Source of the DNA: Apricaphanius iberus
Taxonomy: Eukaryota > Chordata > Actinopteri > Cyprinodontiformes > Aphaniidae
Reading direction: 5' to 3'
Assembly: GCA_028564705.1 (NCBI GenBank)
Contig: JAPXFQ010000189.1
Span: 2,445,501 to 2,509,500 of the forward strand
DNA: 64,000 bases
Under the pieces are notes generated by a model. It had not been told where the DNA came from, did not search any database, and worked only from the letters and a program-made list of their open reading frames with translations. Position numbers and translations under genes: made by a program. Shown in pieces: positions 11,447 to 22,495 of this stretch. Positions within the stretch are counted from its first letter, which is position 1; each line of letters begins with the position of its first letter.

Positions 11447-12131
11447 TAAAGCCTAATTTATACAACTCCGTTTTGATGGAGACAGATTGACGCGGCGCCA
11501 TTTTCCGTAGACGCAAGGGATCTCCATCACCTACGCAACGACTAACTGAGTCGAGGTCCATTTTCTAACAATCTGTCTCCGTAGAGTGTATGTGTGTGAT
11601 TGGTCAGTTCAGCAACAGCCAGAATAGGGCTACAGTATACAGTTGCTGTAACCAATAGTTAATGCAGCGTTTGGGCACTACATGCCTTATATTGAAAGGA
11701 TAATTTATCTAATCTGGTCTATTGGCGATTTTGAACACAAGGAGGTGTAGGAAAACAACAAAAAAAGCTGCTGTGTTTGTTTATATGCGTATTGTATGTT
11801 TTGTAAGTATTGTATGAGCTGCACTTCTAGTAAAAAGCTTTACAGCTTAATCAAAACTGACTTTCTGTCATCCATTGATCCTTGATGGGGAAATGTGTTA
11901 ACAGGCTCAATGCATAAAAAACTGAAACAACGGTGCGAAAGTAGGCAGGTAGTAGGCATAGCCGCAATTAAAAGTTGGCACCCCCTGCTGTCCTTATCGA
12001 GAATTGCTTTGCAATGCTGAAAAAGCAATGGAGAACGAAAATAAAGAAAAGGAGAACAATAAACGAAAAAACGTCTCTGTCAACACGTCTGCGTGCAAAT
12101 TTGCTGTTGGAGAAGTATAAACTAGGCTTTA
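11447..12131. mobile_element. 685-bp non-autonomous TIR element
   Basis: The left end reads TAAAGCCTAATTTATACAAC and the right end, reverse complemented, reads TAAAGCCTAGTTTATACTTC. That gives a TIR of about 20 bp with 3 mismatches. The interior has no open frame with recognisable motifs and holds sequence typical of fish MITEs ('gacgcaagggatctcc'). The TAA/TTA at the ends could be part of the TIR or a Harbinger-style duplication. The superfamily is uncertain. Confidence 0.65.
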
Positions 12132-12422
12132 GTGTAGGCTCTACGGTCTTGGCTGTCGGCTCATGCTCCTCACACTGGAGGCTCTGGAGTCGGTGTCGGG
12201 TTACGCTGTGCTGCATTCAATGTTACTGGACAAAGGAGCGTCAAGCACTTAACGTCAATTTTTTTCATTTTTCGTTTCTTTTTGCCTTATAAGTAGGGGG
12301 GCTGGATCAGGGTCGATCTAAATCTAAACAATTTAATTTTAAACTAATATTAAAATAAAAACAGATGGACTATTTACTAAAGTGACTTCTGAAGGCAGTT
12401 AGTTGCGCTGGCTTCATTCTTA

Positions 12423-12869
12423 TGATGCGTTCAGACCGACCGCACATTTTGTGAGCGTCAAACAACGCTCACAAAGTGACTGGTTTGTCGCATGTACACA
12501 GCATATACATTTTTAAACTGTAGCTTGTAAAGCGTGTGGCCGGGCCTGTTGTCTGGCGGATGTTTTAAACACTAGCGGATCATGGTTGGTTAGATAATGC
12601 TGACGTCGGGCGACGTCACTACAGTGAGACGCTCCGATTGGTTGATGTGCTGCGTCAAGAGCGTCAAAAGTTCTGCAAGCTGAACTTCTGTGTTGCTTGC
12701 TTTTGGTGCTTTGCCACTTGAAACGCAGGAAAATCTTGAAAAGTTGACGGGGCCAACACACACAAAGCGCCGTAGAAACTCTGACGTCCGTCAGACGGCC
12801 TCAACCATAGACTTTACATGTAATCTTGTAGCCCTTGACGGTGAAGTTTGGGGTGGTGTGAACGCACCA
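12423..12869. mobile_element. Harbinger-type MITE with TTA duplication
   Basis: The 447-bp element starts TGATGCGTTCAGACC; its right end, reverse complemented, is TGGTGCGTTCACACC (13 of 15 match). It is flanked by TTA at 12420-12422 and 12870-12872, matching the TWA duplication of PIF/Harbinger elements. GGTGCGTTCACACC ends are familiar from teleost MITEs. The interior contains several short direct and inverted 'gcgtcaa' words but no transposase. The open frames 12513-12761 and 12690-12896 lie wholly or partly inside and are not genes. Confidence 0.7.
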
Positions 12870-12934
12870 TTAGGTATTAAAGTATGGAGAGATTAAGATA
12901 AATGCAGGCCACATTTAAGATTTGTACTTGTTAA

Positions 12935-13115
12935 TTATTTTGGAAACCATGTATCACTTTCTTTCGTCTTCGGAATTAGCCAGTAATTTGTGTTGGTCTA
13001 TCACAGAAATTCTAGATGGAATACAGCTAAATTCATGTCTGACATATGTTAAAACGTAAAAAGGTTCATTTGTTCTGAATACACTTATAAAGCACTCTGC
13101 TGTATCCAAGTGCAG
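12935..13115 (-). repeat. Tc1-like element end fragment
   Basis: The text 'gtgttggtctatcacagaaa' and 'catatgttaaaacgtaaaaa', ending in 'tctgctgta', resembles the terminal region of a Tc1-like family whose ends contain 'tgttggtctatcacataaaa' and 'caaggcactgta'. No transposase is attached, so this is a broken end. Confidence 0.45.
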
Positions 13116-15016
13116 ACCAAGCCGCTACAGCAGTAGAGAAACACATGTGAATTTTCATAAAGGTTTGAAATTGTATCAGTATTCAGTGTATAGGCACCAG
13201 TCTGCAGTCTGAAGGAGATTATTATTTCTCTCTTGGACATCCATGAGCTCTGCTTCCAGACATCTCATTATTTTGCATTTTCGTCACTATTATTAAAGCC
13301 ATATATCTTAACTTGAGGCCATTGCCTGTCGATTGGATGGAATACATACATGCCATAACATTATCTACATATGAGAAACACCGTGCTCACTCCTCACATT
13401 TAATGAATAATTTATACAAATGAATTATAATACCTGTTCACCCCAATACCAAGGCCTTTGTCTGAGTGATATTTTAGCTTACATACCAATTATACAGTGG
13501 GCACTGCATAAACGACATACCTTCACTGGAAACATCTGCATAGAAGCACCCTCAAACATGGTTGTAGGTGAAATGAAAGCAATTAGGATTCATTTATCTA
13601 CCCCCCATTCTCATGTAAAATATCAACAGCTGATTGAAATTTAGAAAAATGGCCTTGTTCTGTCTTCCTTCTCTCTTACTGAAGGGAATTGGGATACATT
13701 CCAGCCAGGAGGACAGGTCTGATATTCTTTCAGTCTTTTAATCTACATCCACCTCCAGAACACGGCTAAGCAGCCGCTCAGGGACTACTGGCACTATAAG
13801 CAACCTGCAGGAACAAACTTCTGAAAGAGTACAGGTTAACAACATAATCAAACTTTGTGTGATTAAAAGTTAATAAATGCAACGGGTCACATTATGCAGT
13901 TGTTTGAAACAGGTGACGAAGTCCTTGCAGTGGGAGTCTGGCCCCAATGAGCATGTGGGAGGTGTGTGACACAAACAGGGCTTCCAGCTCGCAGAAAACA
14001 GGAACAGATGGCGTTGGAAAATGAGGCACCTCTCAGAAGCATTGAAACCTCCTCCAACGACCCTCCCCACACTTCTCCATCTCTCCTAAATTCTGTTTTT
14101 TTCCCCTCCTGCTCTCTCTTCCCTCCTTCAACAAGCCTGTTTTAAAGAGATTAGTGTAGAGCACTTGTTGTTGCAAGTGTTTTTTTTCTTAGTTCTAATC
14201 AAGCAAGGTGAAAAGCTTCAACAGCTTGTTTTCATATTAAGGTACTTTGAATTATCTGGCGGTATAGGTATTTGTTCACCTGGACTAAAATGGCAGATGG
14301 CAAGTGTTAGGTAACAGTATCTCTGGGGAAAGAACAGAGACTCGCAGAAAATGAAACATGTTTCTTCACTTGTATTTTGCAGCTGCACTCCTGTAATCCA
14401 AGCAGCTAAACAGCAAAGTACTGTGAGCGGAAATATACAAGTTGTTTCATAAATCATTATCTGGTCACATGGTGTTTTGTTCAGTTCAAGCAGGTTTTAG
14501 AGACAAAGAGTGATTCTATTTACAATACAGCTGCTTTGTGTGTCTGAGCCATTACTGCATTAACTCAAAGTAAACAGAGATGTGAGGGTTGATGGACTTT
14601 TATTAAGCTAAGCGTAAGAAATGCCAGGTAGAAAGTAATCACTATGCATAAGGAAAATTTTACAACAATTTTTGCAAATAAGAATCTGAAAAAGTGTGGC
14701 ATGCGTGCTTCCTTTCTGCTAACAACACTAAATGATATCAAGTGCAACAATAATCTTCAGAATTCACATAATTAGTAACTAAAACACAGATATGTGTAAT
14801 TTCATCTCGGTATAATTTCAGCTGCACTATGAAGGCCTCAGAGGTTTATTGGACAACAATCGAGAACAAACTGCTTAATAAGGAAACAGTAGTGGGAAGG
14901 TTTAAAGCAGGGTTAGGTCATAAAAATAAACCTCCAAGCTTTAAACATCTCAGTAGAGGATAATTCAATTCACCCATCAAAGTCATTCAAATACAAGTGT
15001 CTCTAGCAAGTAAGAT
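13116..15016. other. Non-coding stretch
   Basis: No gene or mobile element recognised. The block 13260-13640 is moderately balanced in composition and could be regulatory, but nothing in it is diagnostic. A pyrimidine-rich tract lies at 14095-14130. Confidence 0.4.
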
Positions 15017-15017
15017 G

Positions 15018-16307
15018 TTAAAGTAGACATATTGTGAAAAATAATAACTTTTCCTGGGATTTGGGGTGTTTTTGTATGTCTCTGGTATATATATATGCAT
15101 ACAAATCTGAAAAAACCCATCCATGCTGTTTTGAATGAGATAGTATTTTTAAATTGATCCTGCATTCAGTCTCTGATTGAGCTGTTCAAAATCTGTCTGG
15201 CTTTCTACGTCACAAGCCGGAATATTGGAATATCCAAACCTCCTCAGAGCACTGTCTCCACCCATCAGGTACAACAGTAAACAGCAGTTACCATTCAGAT
15301 AAGGAAACACCATGTTGAAGCACCACACAAAATGTTCAGTTTTTGGCTGGTCAAAAGAGCTCAAAACACTTAATCAGGTCCCAGTCAAAGAGGACAGAAG
15401 AGCGGCATGGGATGAATGTTATTTTTTTGGTAAGATGCTGGCGGTAAGGGCGGGGTAGAAGGGAGATCTTCCGCCGAACTGAGCTGCTGAAAACCGGGAA
15501 AAAGACGAGAGATCTGCCGCAGAAGAGCGGCATAGGTTGGAATTATTTTTTAAGTTAAGATGCTGGCAGTAAGGCCAGTGAATACCAATGGCCTGCCGCC
15601 ATAAAGCGCTACTCAAATTCCGGGCAGAAGACGACAGACGAGCCGCCAATCTGAGCTACTACAACCCGGGGAAAGACTGAGAATACGCAGCTGCAAGGAG
15701 CTCAAAGAGCAGGGTCTCCACAGTGCTAGAGAGCTGGAGTCAGCGAGATTGAGCAGGAAGGCTTTAGAGTCGGCGTCTCAGGAAGATATCGGAGTGCCAG
15801 GTAAGCAGTTAAATATATTCTTTTAACTTTAAGTAATTTCTTCAAAAACCATTCAGAATTATCTTGCTGAATTCTGAGTCTCGGGTTATTCAGGAGACTG
15901 TCCTCCTATGGGAGCAGATTCTGGTTCAAACATGTGTGGTTGAACTACTTTTTTGTATGACTAAATATTTTTTTGTGTGGCTAAACAATTTTTGTTGCAT
16001 GGTTGAACTACTGCAGCAGCCATGTCTGTAACTTCCACACATAGTGGTAACAGTCACTATGTGAGTGGTGGGTGTGAGCAAAGATTCTAGAAGCTTTGGG
16101 TGTGGCCAAGTTAGCAGCAGCTCAGGTAATATGTAATGAGCCTCAGAAATGGCACAATCTGCAAGGGGCTGAAACAGAGGGAAATACAGGTTGGTAAAAA
16201 TTATTTCCTATAAGCTATTTCCAGCAAACAACTCCAGAAACAAGTTTTATGAAACTCATAGAGCTACTTTAAATGGTGATAAAATAGTCATAATATGTCT
16301 CCTTTAA
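15018..16307. mobile_element. 1.29-kb non-autonomous TIR element with internal tandem duplication
   Basis: The left end TGTTAAAGTAGACATATTGTGA and the reverse-complemented right end TGTTAAAGGAGACATATTATGA differ at only two positions, a TIR of about 22 bp that includes TTAA. The body matches a familiar fish repeat ('tttggggtgtttttgta', 'ctttctacgtcacaa'). Inside, 15396-15520 and 15521-15645 are a diverged 125-bp tandem duplication. There is no transposase. TTAA at both ends would fit piggyBac, but it may be part of the TIR, so the superfamily stays open. Confidence 0.65.
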
Positions 16308-18054
16308 CAGAGGATAACAGCTCCACAAAATGTCCCCTTTCTGGAGAGATTCTTCTAAAAATGTTTGTCAGTACTGCAGCACATCTGGTTGAGCAGCATT
16401 TTGTTGTGTTTGTGTATTTTTTAACAATATACTCAAGTCACAGGGCTTTGCTATTAGACTTTAAATCAGGAATTTACAGATTCACCAAAAGTGGTTCTCT
16501 TGGAGGTATTTGAATCCGTCAGGTTTATTTTTACTGGCTTATTTTAGTCTATCCTTTCCTGGAGGGGAATTTGGGACATTGTTTTAACAAAACTGAACAT
16601 ATTACATAATTTGATAGTGTAAGATCCTGTAAGACAAATGTCAGAACTGTTCATGTTGATATGTTGGAATGAAAATGTCTAGATTCTGTGAATCCTTTCC
16701 TGATTATCACCTGTCTGCTGCCAAGTCACTCCTCCAATATCTTCCTTAAAATCTTCCCTGAACCCTCACCAGGGATGCACCTCCCTGTCCACTCTCCAAT
16801 GCTCACTCACAGCTTCACCCTGAACAAAGAAAAGAGACGCAATTTCCAACGAACCGGTCACCTGCTCCTTGCCAACCTCCTTACCTGTGTATATAACTCC
16901 AAAAAAATAAGAAAGCTCAATCCCTTATTGCTAATCTCCATCCTCTGCAGAATTACAAGAACCCAAAATTCCCACTTACCTCTCTCTTCCAATGTAGTTC
17001 TAGACCTATCCTTGTCTCTAGCTGAACCTTCCTTCTATTTTATTTCTGAAATAAACCTTTCTAAACAAATCAGTCTGTAATTACCACCTGGACTAGAGTC
17101 TTAAAATAAAATATTATGACACTAGCTCATTCAAAGGCTTCATCTAGAAAGAAAACAATGCTAAACAAAGAAGAACTGAGCCAGAATTAATACAAATACA
17201 CATAAAGTTTGGTAGTTATCAGAAGCAATATCTCTATCACCTGATGCATTCTCTAATGTTGACATGATATGTGTTGTATCTTTGGTCTGTAACATGTTGT
17301 AGACGTACATTTCAAACAGATTTTATGTAATGAGGAGCAACCTGGCCTAATTAGTATTGTCTTGGGCTCCTATTAAATTCTGATTGGGTGACATGAAGCG
17401 AAACTGTTTCTTTGCCATCCAGTCACAGCAATTGCATTCTTAACCATTCCCAGGAAAAAGGGGGGCGTTTCCATGAGCACTGTGGCTGGTTTCATTCGTC
17501 CCTTAAGTACACATGAATATTTAAGATGCTGCGTGTAGCAGATGAGACTACCTCATGGCCTGTTTAACCATGGTAGACTGTTTTTTGCGTGTTTTTTCAA
17601 CACTCTCTCTTGTATTTAACTACTCTAAGGCCCCAGTGTGATTCTCCTTAAAAACAATTGATTCATACTCATCCATCTCATAGCTGAGGGCTGGGTAATC
17701 ACAGCCAGTGAATCAAACATCTCACCGTCCTGCTGCACCTGGGAGACATATTTGTGATGAAATTACCCTCATCTATTTCTTAAATTAGTATTTTTGGCCA
17801 ACAGAACACAAATTTGGAAGTTGGGTTGTTATTTCTTCCACTTGTGGGTTGAAGGAATAATGATTTAATGACAGGATGTACTTTTAAAACCTTGAATAAT
17901 CAGCCCGAATATGTGGACACTTCATAGAATCAGTGGTATGATTTGAACAAACTGTAAACATGGTCAGATAACTCAAATCACAAAATATATATATTTTATG
18001 TCTCTTTAGTTGTGTTAACTGATGTGGTTAATGTAAATTCAGAAGTCTTTATAC
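16308..18054. other. Non-coding stretch, one unexplained 130-codon frame
   Basis: Nothing recognisable. The frame 16688-17080 is open for 130 codons, and the plus strand there is C- and T-rich and G-poor, which lengthens open frames by chance. It has no domain, and polyadenylation-like AATAAA lies near 17050. I do not call it a gene. The stretch 17330-17530 has an even, CNE-like composition. Confidence 0.35.
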
Positions 18055-18319
18055 TGGACGTAGGGGAGACGTATCGCGTCATTTCCTGTTTTGTGACTAA
18101 CTCGTTTGTAGCAAGTCGGTGTTTCTCTCTCTCTTGAACTGATCTAACTTTCTCTGTCAATAAGTTTTTTTCTGAGTTGCTTTAACACACAAACACATTA
18201 AAACGTTAATTTTCTTCATGGTTTGGGACTCTTTTAGCGTTTCACTGTTTTTTTGTTTTTTTTGTTTTTTTTTTGGGCTTGGTAAGGTACCGCTTGGTTA
18301 GCTTAGCTTCACGGCTAGC

Positions 18320-19216
18320 ATGGCTTCGGCAGCTTTCTCTCTTGTCCCTCCATCTCTCTCTACACCTCCTCCTCTTTCCTGCTCTCTCTGTCAGAGGTTT
18401 AGTTACTCCTCCGCCTCATTTAGTGAAGTTGGTAGGTGTAATAAGTGCAGCATTTTTGTAGCTTTGGAGGCGAGGGTTTCTGAGCTAGAGGCCCGGCTCC
18501 GCGCTGTAGAACAGCCAGGCCCAGCAGTAGCTAGCGCGGAGTCAACTAGGACAGGACCTAGCCCTCCTTCAACAGCTCCCGTGCAGCCGGGACCTCAGGC
18601 GAGCTGGGTGACTGTTCGTAGGAAGACTAGTGCCAGACCCCAGTCCGCGGCCAACCTCCAGCCCCTTTCTCTGAACAATAGGTTCGCCCCGCTCAGCGAC
18701 GCACCCGCCGAGCAGGAGAGGCCGATTCTTGTAATTGCCAGCTCCATAGTTAGGAATGTGGCTCCAGAGACACGAAAGACCACCGTCAAATGCCTTCCAG
18801 GGGCCAGGGCTGCGGACATTAGGTCCCATCTGAAGCTTTTGGCCAAGGACAAACGGCAGTATAGCAGGATCGTTATCCATGCTGGTGGCAATGACACCCG
18901 GCGACGGCAGTCGGAGGTCACTAAAATTAGCGTAGCTTCGGTGTGTAGGGCTGCCAAAAAGATGTCTGACTCTGTAATTTTTTCTGGTCCCCTGCCTGAT
19001 CGTACTAGTGATGACATGTACAGCCGTATGCGTTTGTTCCACCTTTGGTTGTCAAGGTGGTGTCCAGAAAACGATGTGGGCTACATTGATAACTGGGGGG
19101 CCTTCTGGGGAAAACCTGGACTGTTACATAGAGACGGCATCCATCCCACGGAGGACGGAGCTTTGCTTCTTTCCAGGAACATTGATAGGGTTATCTCTAG
19201 TTCCCCAAAGCCGTGA
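18320..19216 (+). CDS. LINE ORF1 protein: CxxC finger, coiled coil, SGNH esterase
   Basis: An intact 298-aa frame from ATG to TGA. Residues C21-x2-C24 and C40-x2-C43 can form a small zinc finger. Residues 48-65 (ALEARVSELEARLRAVEQ) are a short coiled coil for self-association. A proline-rich linker spans about 66-100. From residue 134 the SGNH hydrolase blocks follow: 'VIASSIVRNV' with the likely nucleophile S142 (family GDS here changed to ASS), 'HAGGNDT' with N191, and 'RDGIHPTEDG' with D272 and H275. Esterase ORF1 proteins are known in L2, CR1 and related LINEs, where they bind element RNA and are thought to touch lipids or shape the RNP. ORF2 follows after about 225 bp. It is not a host esterase gene: it has no introns and lies in a LINE. 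Confidence 0.85.
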   Translation: MASAAFSLVPPSLSTPPPLSCSLCQRFSYSSASFSEVGRCNKCSIFVALEARVSELEARLRAVEQPGPAVASAESTRTGPSPPSTAPVQPGPQASWVTVRRKTSARPQSAANLQPLSLNNRFAPLSDAPAEQERPILVIASSIVRNVAPETRKTTVKCLPGARAADIRSHLKLLAKDKRQYSRIVIHAGGNDTRRRQSEVTKISVASVCRAAKKMSDSVIFSGPLPDRTSDDMYSRMRLFHLWLSRWCPENDVGYIDNWGAFWGKPGLLHRDGIHPTEDGALLLSRNIDRVISSSPKP

Positions 19217-19300
19217 CAACCCAGAGTCCAGCTCAGGGAACCCAGAGTCGAGCTCAAGGAAACCAGAGTCCAGATCAGGGAACCCAGAGTCCAGGTCAAG
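19217..19300 (+). repeat. Four 21-bp tandem repeats between LINE ORF1 and ORF2
   Basis: Four units of 21 bp start immediately after the ORF1 stop. They differ at one to four positions (unit core 'acccagagtccagctcagg'). The length is a multiple of three and a frame through the array is open, decoding to repeats of the kind NPESSSG, but this frame is offset from ORF1. The array sits where an inter-ORF spacer is expected. Confidence 0.9.
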
Positions 19301-19440
19301 GAACAGGGACTGCCACCCACCCACTACCCTATAGAGATAGTTTCCCGTCCACTACCCAAAACTAATGAATTAAAAGTTAATGCTACTAGAGCAAAGTATA
19401 AAAATCTCATAAAGATAAATAAAACTCGGACTGAACATAA

Positions 19441-22200
19441 AAAAAATCAATTAAATGTGGTTTACTAAACATAAGATCTCTCCCCTCAAAAACACTCTTA
19501 GTAAATGACTTAATTTGTGAAAATAATATTGATTTGTTTTGTCTTGCAGAGACATGGTTGCAGGAAGAGGACCATGTCACAATAAATGAGTCAACTCCCC
19601 CTAGGTACTTAAACTTTAGTGTCCCTCGAAGTACTGGTCGAGGAGGTGGAGTAGCAACTATCTTTCACTCCGATTTACTAATTAATCTCCAAAAAAATAA
19701 TAGTTACAGTTCCTTTGAGCATCTAGTTTTTAGCCTTCCTCATTCACATAACAAAGCAGTAAAGCCACTCTTGTTTGTGGTCTTATATCGTCCACCAGGA
19801 CCTTATTCTCAATTTTTAGATCAGATTTCAGATTTTCTATCTGACTTAGTTTTAAACACTGATAAAGTCATCATAGTCGGAGACTTCAATATTCATATTG
19901 ATAATGAAAGTGATAGTCTAAATACAGCTTTTAACACTATCCTAGACTCAATAGGCTTTACTCAAAATGTGCAGGGACCAACACATTCTTTTCACCACAC
20001 TTTAGATCTTGTGCTGACTTATGGCATTGACTGTGAAGAAATAACAGTCTTTCCACATAACCCTATCCTGTCTGATCATTTCCTTATCACTTTTAAACTT
20101 ACTCTAATGGATCATATCAAACCTGAAAGAAAACTTCCTTATACCAGAACGTTATCAGACAACGCTGTAGCAAATTTTAAAGAAGCTCTTCCAACTTTAA
20201 TTTCCTCAGTTTATAAATGCAGAACAGAAAACAGTGATTTAACTCGTGACCCCTCACAACTTGATATTTTAGTTCATAGCGTTAATTCCTCCCTGCGTCG
20301 GGCAATAGACAAAGTTGCCCCCTTGAAAAGGAAGGTGGCTAGCCATAGAAGATTAGCTCCCTGGTTTAATTTAGAGCTACGTACCCTAAAGCAGAATGTT
20401 AGAAAACTAGAGAGAAAATGGCGCTACACGCATTTACATGATTCCTTTTTAATATGGAAAAATAGTTTATTGCTATATAAAAAGAGCCTTCACACAGCTA
20501 GAACAGCATATTATTCATCTTTAATCGAGGAGAATAAAAAATAATCCTAGGTTTCTTTTTAATACAGTTGCCAAACTCACACAGGATCATAGCTCTATCG
20601 AGCAAACCATTCCCCAAGCTCTAAGCAGTGACGACTTCATGCAATTCTTTATAAATAAAATAGACTCCATAAAGAATAAGATAATTGGGAACCTTCCCAA
20701 TATGCTTGCTTCCTCCTTAGTTAATGAGACAGCCTCAAAAATGGTTGAACCTAATATATGCTTAAACTGCTTTAATGCAGCCGAACTTTGTGATGTACTA
20801 AAATTATTAGCTTCATCTAAACCTTCAACTTGCGTTTTAGACCCAATCCCAACTAAACTCTTAAAAGAAGTTTTCCCTCTGATCGCTGCTCCAATTTTAA
20901 ATATAATGAATCTATCCTTTGTCAATGGATATGTACCACAGGAGTTTAAGATTGCTGTAATTAAACCTCTACTTAAGAAACCCTCTCTTGATCAAAACGA
21001 CTTAATTAACTATAGACCGATATCTAATCTTCCCTTCTTATCTAAAATTCTTGAGAAAATAGTTGCACACCAGATATGTGAGCATTTAAAAAATAATGAG
21101 CTGTTTGAGAAGTTTCAGTCAGGCTTTAGAGCTCATCATAGCACTGAAACAGCTCTGGTGAAGGTTACTAATGATATTCTCATAGCCTCAGACAATGGAC
21201 TGGTGACCATTCTGGTCCTGTTAGATCTCAGTGCTGACTTTGACACTGTTGATCACAATATTCTCATAGAAAGGCTTCAACGTGTCGGTATAATAGGAAC
21301 AGCCCTAGGCTGGTTTAAATCTTATTTGTCTAACAGATTTCAGTTTGTTCAAGTAAATGATAAACCCTCCTCAACCTCAAAAGTTACTTGCGGGTTCAGT
21401 CCTTGGGCCGATTCTTTTTACTATATATATGCTTCCTATTGGTAAAATAATTAGGCAGCATGGGATAAATTTCCATAGTTACGCAGATGATACACAGCTA
21501 TATCTATCCATAAATCTTGATATATCCAATCAGTTAGGTAGACTACAAGCATGTCTGGAAGACATAAAAACTTGGATGACTCTAAACTTCTTGCTTCTGA
21601 ATTCTGATAAAACAGAAGTTGCCGTCTTTGGACCAGAAGCTGTGAAAAATAAACTACTTAGTCAGCCCCTTCACCTGGACGGCATTAAATTAGCCTCCAG
21701 TAATAAAGCAAAAAACCTCGGTGTCATTTTTGACCAAGATATGTGATTTAGATCTCACATTAAAGAAGTCTGTAGGATTTCCTTTTTTCACCTTAGGAAT
21801 ATTACAAAAATTAGAACCATCCTGTCCAGGAGTGATGCTGAAAAACTAGTCCATGCCTTTGTTACTTCAAGGCTGGATTACTGTAACTGTCTATTATCAG
21901 GTAGTCCACAGAATACAATTAAAAGTCTTCAGTTAGTTCAAAATGCTGCTGCTAGGATTCTGATGAATATTAAAAGAAGAGATCACATTTCCCCTGATTT
22001 AGCTTCTCTTCACTGGCTCCCAGTAAAATCTAGAATAGAAATCAAGATCCTCATTTGACATATTAAAGTCCCTAATAATCTAGTCATCATACATAGAGAA
22101 ACTGCATTGTTCCATATGTCCAACAGAGACACACGCTCTCAGACTGCAGGTTTACTGGTAGTTCCTAGGATTTCTAAAAGTTGAATGGGTGGCAGATCTC
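19441..22200 (+). pseudogene. LINE ORF2: AP endonuclease and reverse transcriptase, broken
   Basis: The endonuclease part is open from 19441 to 20544: 'CLAETWLQ', '[10 protein letters not shown]', 'VGDFNIHID' and 'LSDHFLI' match APE-type nuclease motifs that nick the target. A run of six A at about 20535 shifts the frame. The reverse transcriptase follows: 'YRPISNLPFLSKILEKIV', 'FQSGFRAHHSTETALVKV' and motif A 'DLSADFDTVDH'. At about 21391 roughly 10 bp of the PQG motif is missing, shifting frame again. '[12 protein letters not shown]' and the intact catalytic 'YADDTQLYL' (21480-21506) come next. A TGA at 21744 replaces a sense codon and another stop lies near 22057. The domain order is normal for an L2-clade ORF2. 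No ATG was seen at the start; initiation may depend on ORF1 reinitiation. Confidence 0.88.
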
Positions 22201-22495
22201 TTCTTTTCTTTTTATTTTTTGTTGAGCTATCAGGCTCCCCTCCTATGGACCGGCTCCCAGGGTTGTTCGTGAGCAGACAATTTGTCTATCTTTAAAAAAC
22301 TAGGCTTAAAAAAACTTCTAGACTTTGACAAGAAGCTTACAGTTACGAGATATGTTATACGTAGTTAGGAGTCAGGCTTAGAAAGGAGATAGGAAGAGAC
22401 GGTTAATGTTAGTAGTCAGGCAGAGTGTCAAAAGTTAGGAAGAGATAGGAAGAGGTAGAGTAGCTAGAGATAGATTAATGTAAGCCAGGTAAAGA

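Noticed and set aside
18569..19042. Minus-strand frames of 157 and 140 codons
   Set aside because: They are antisense shadows of the esterase ORF1, which has clear domain motifs on the plus strand.
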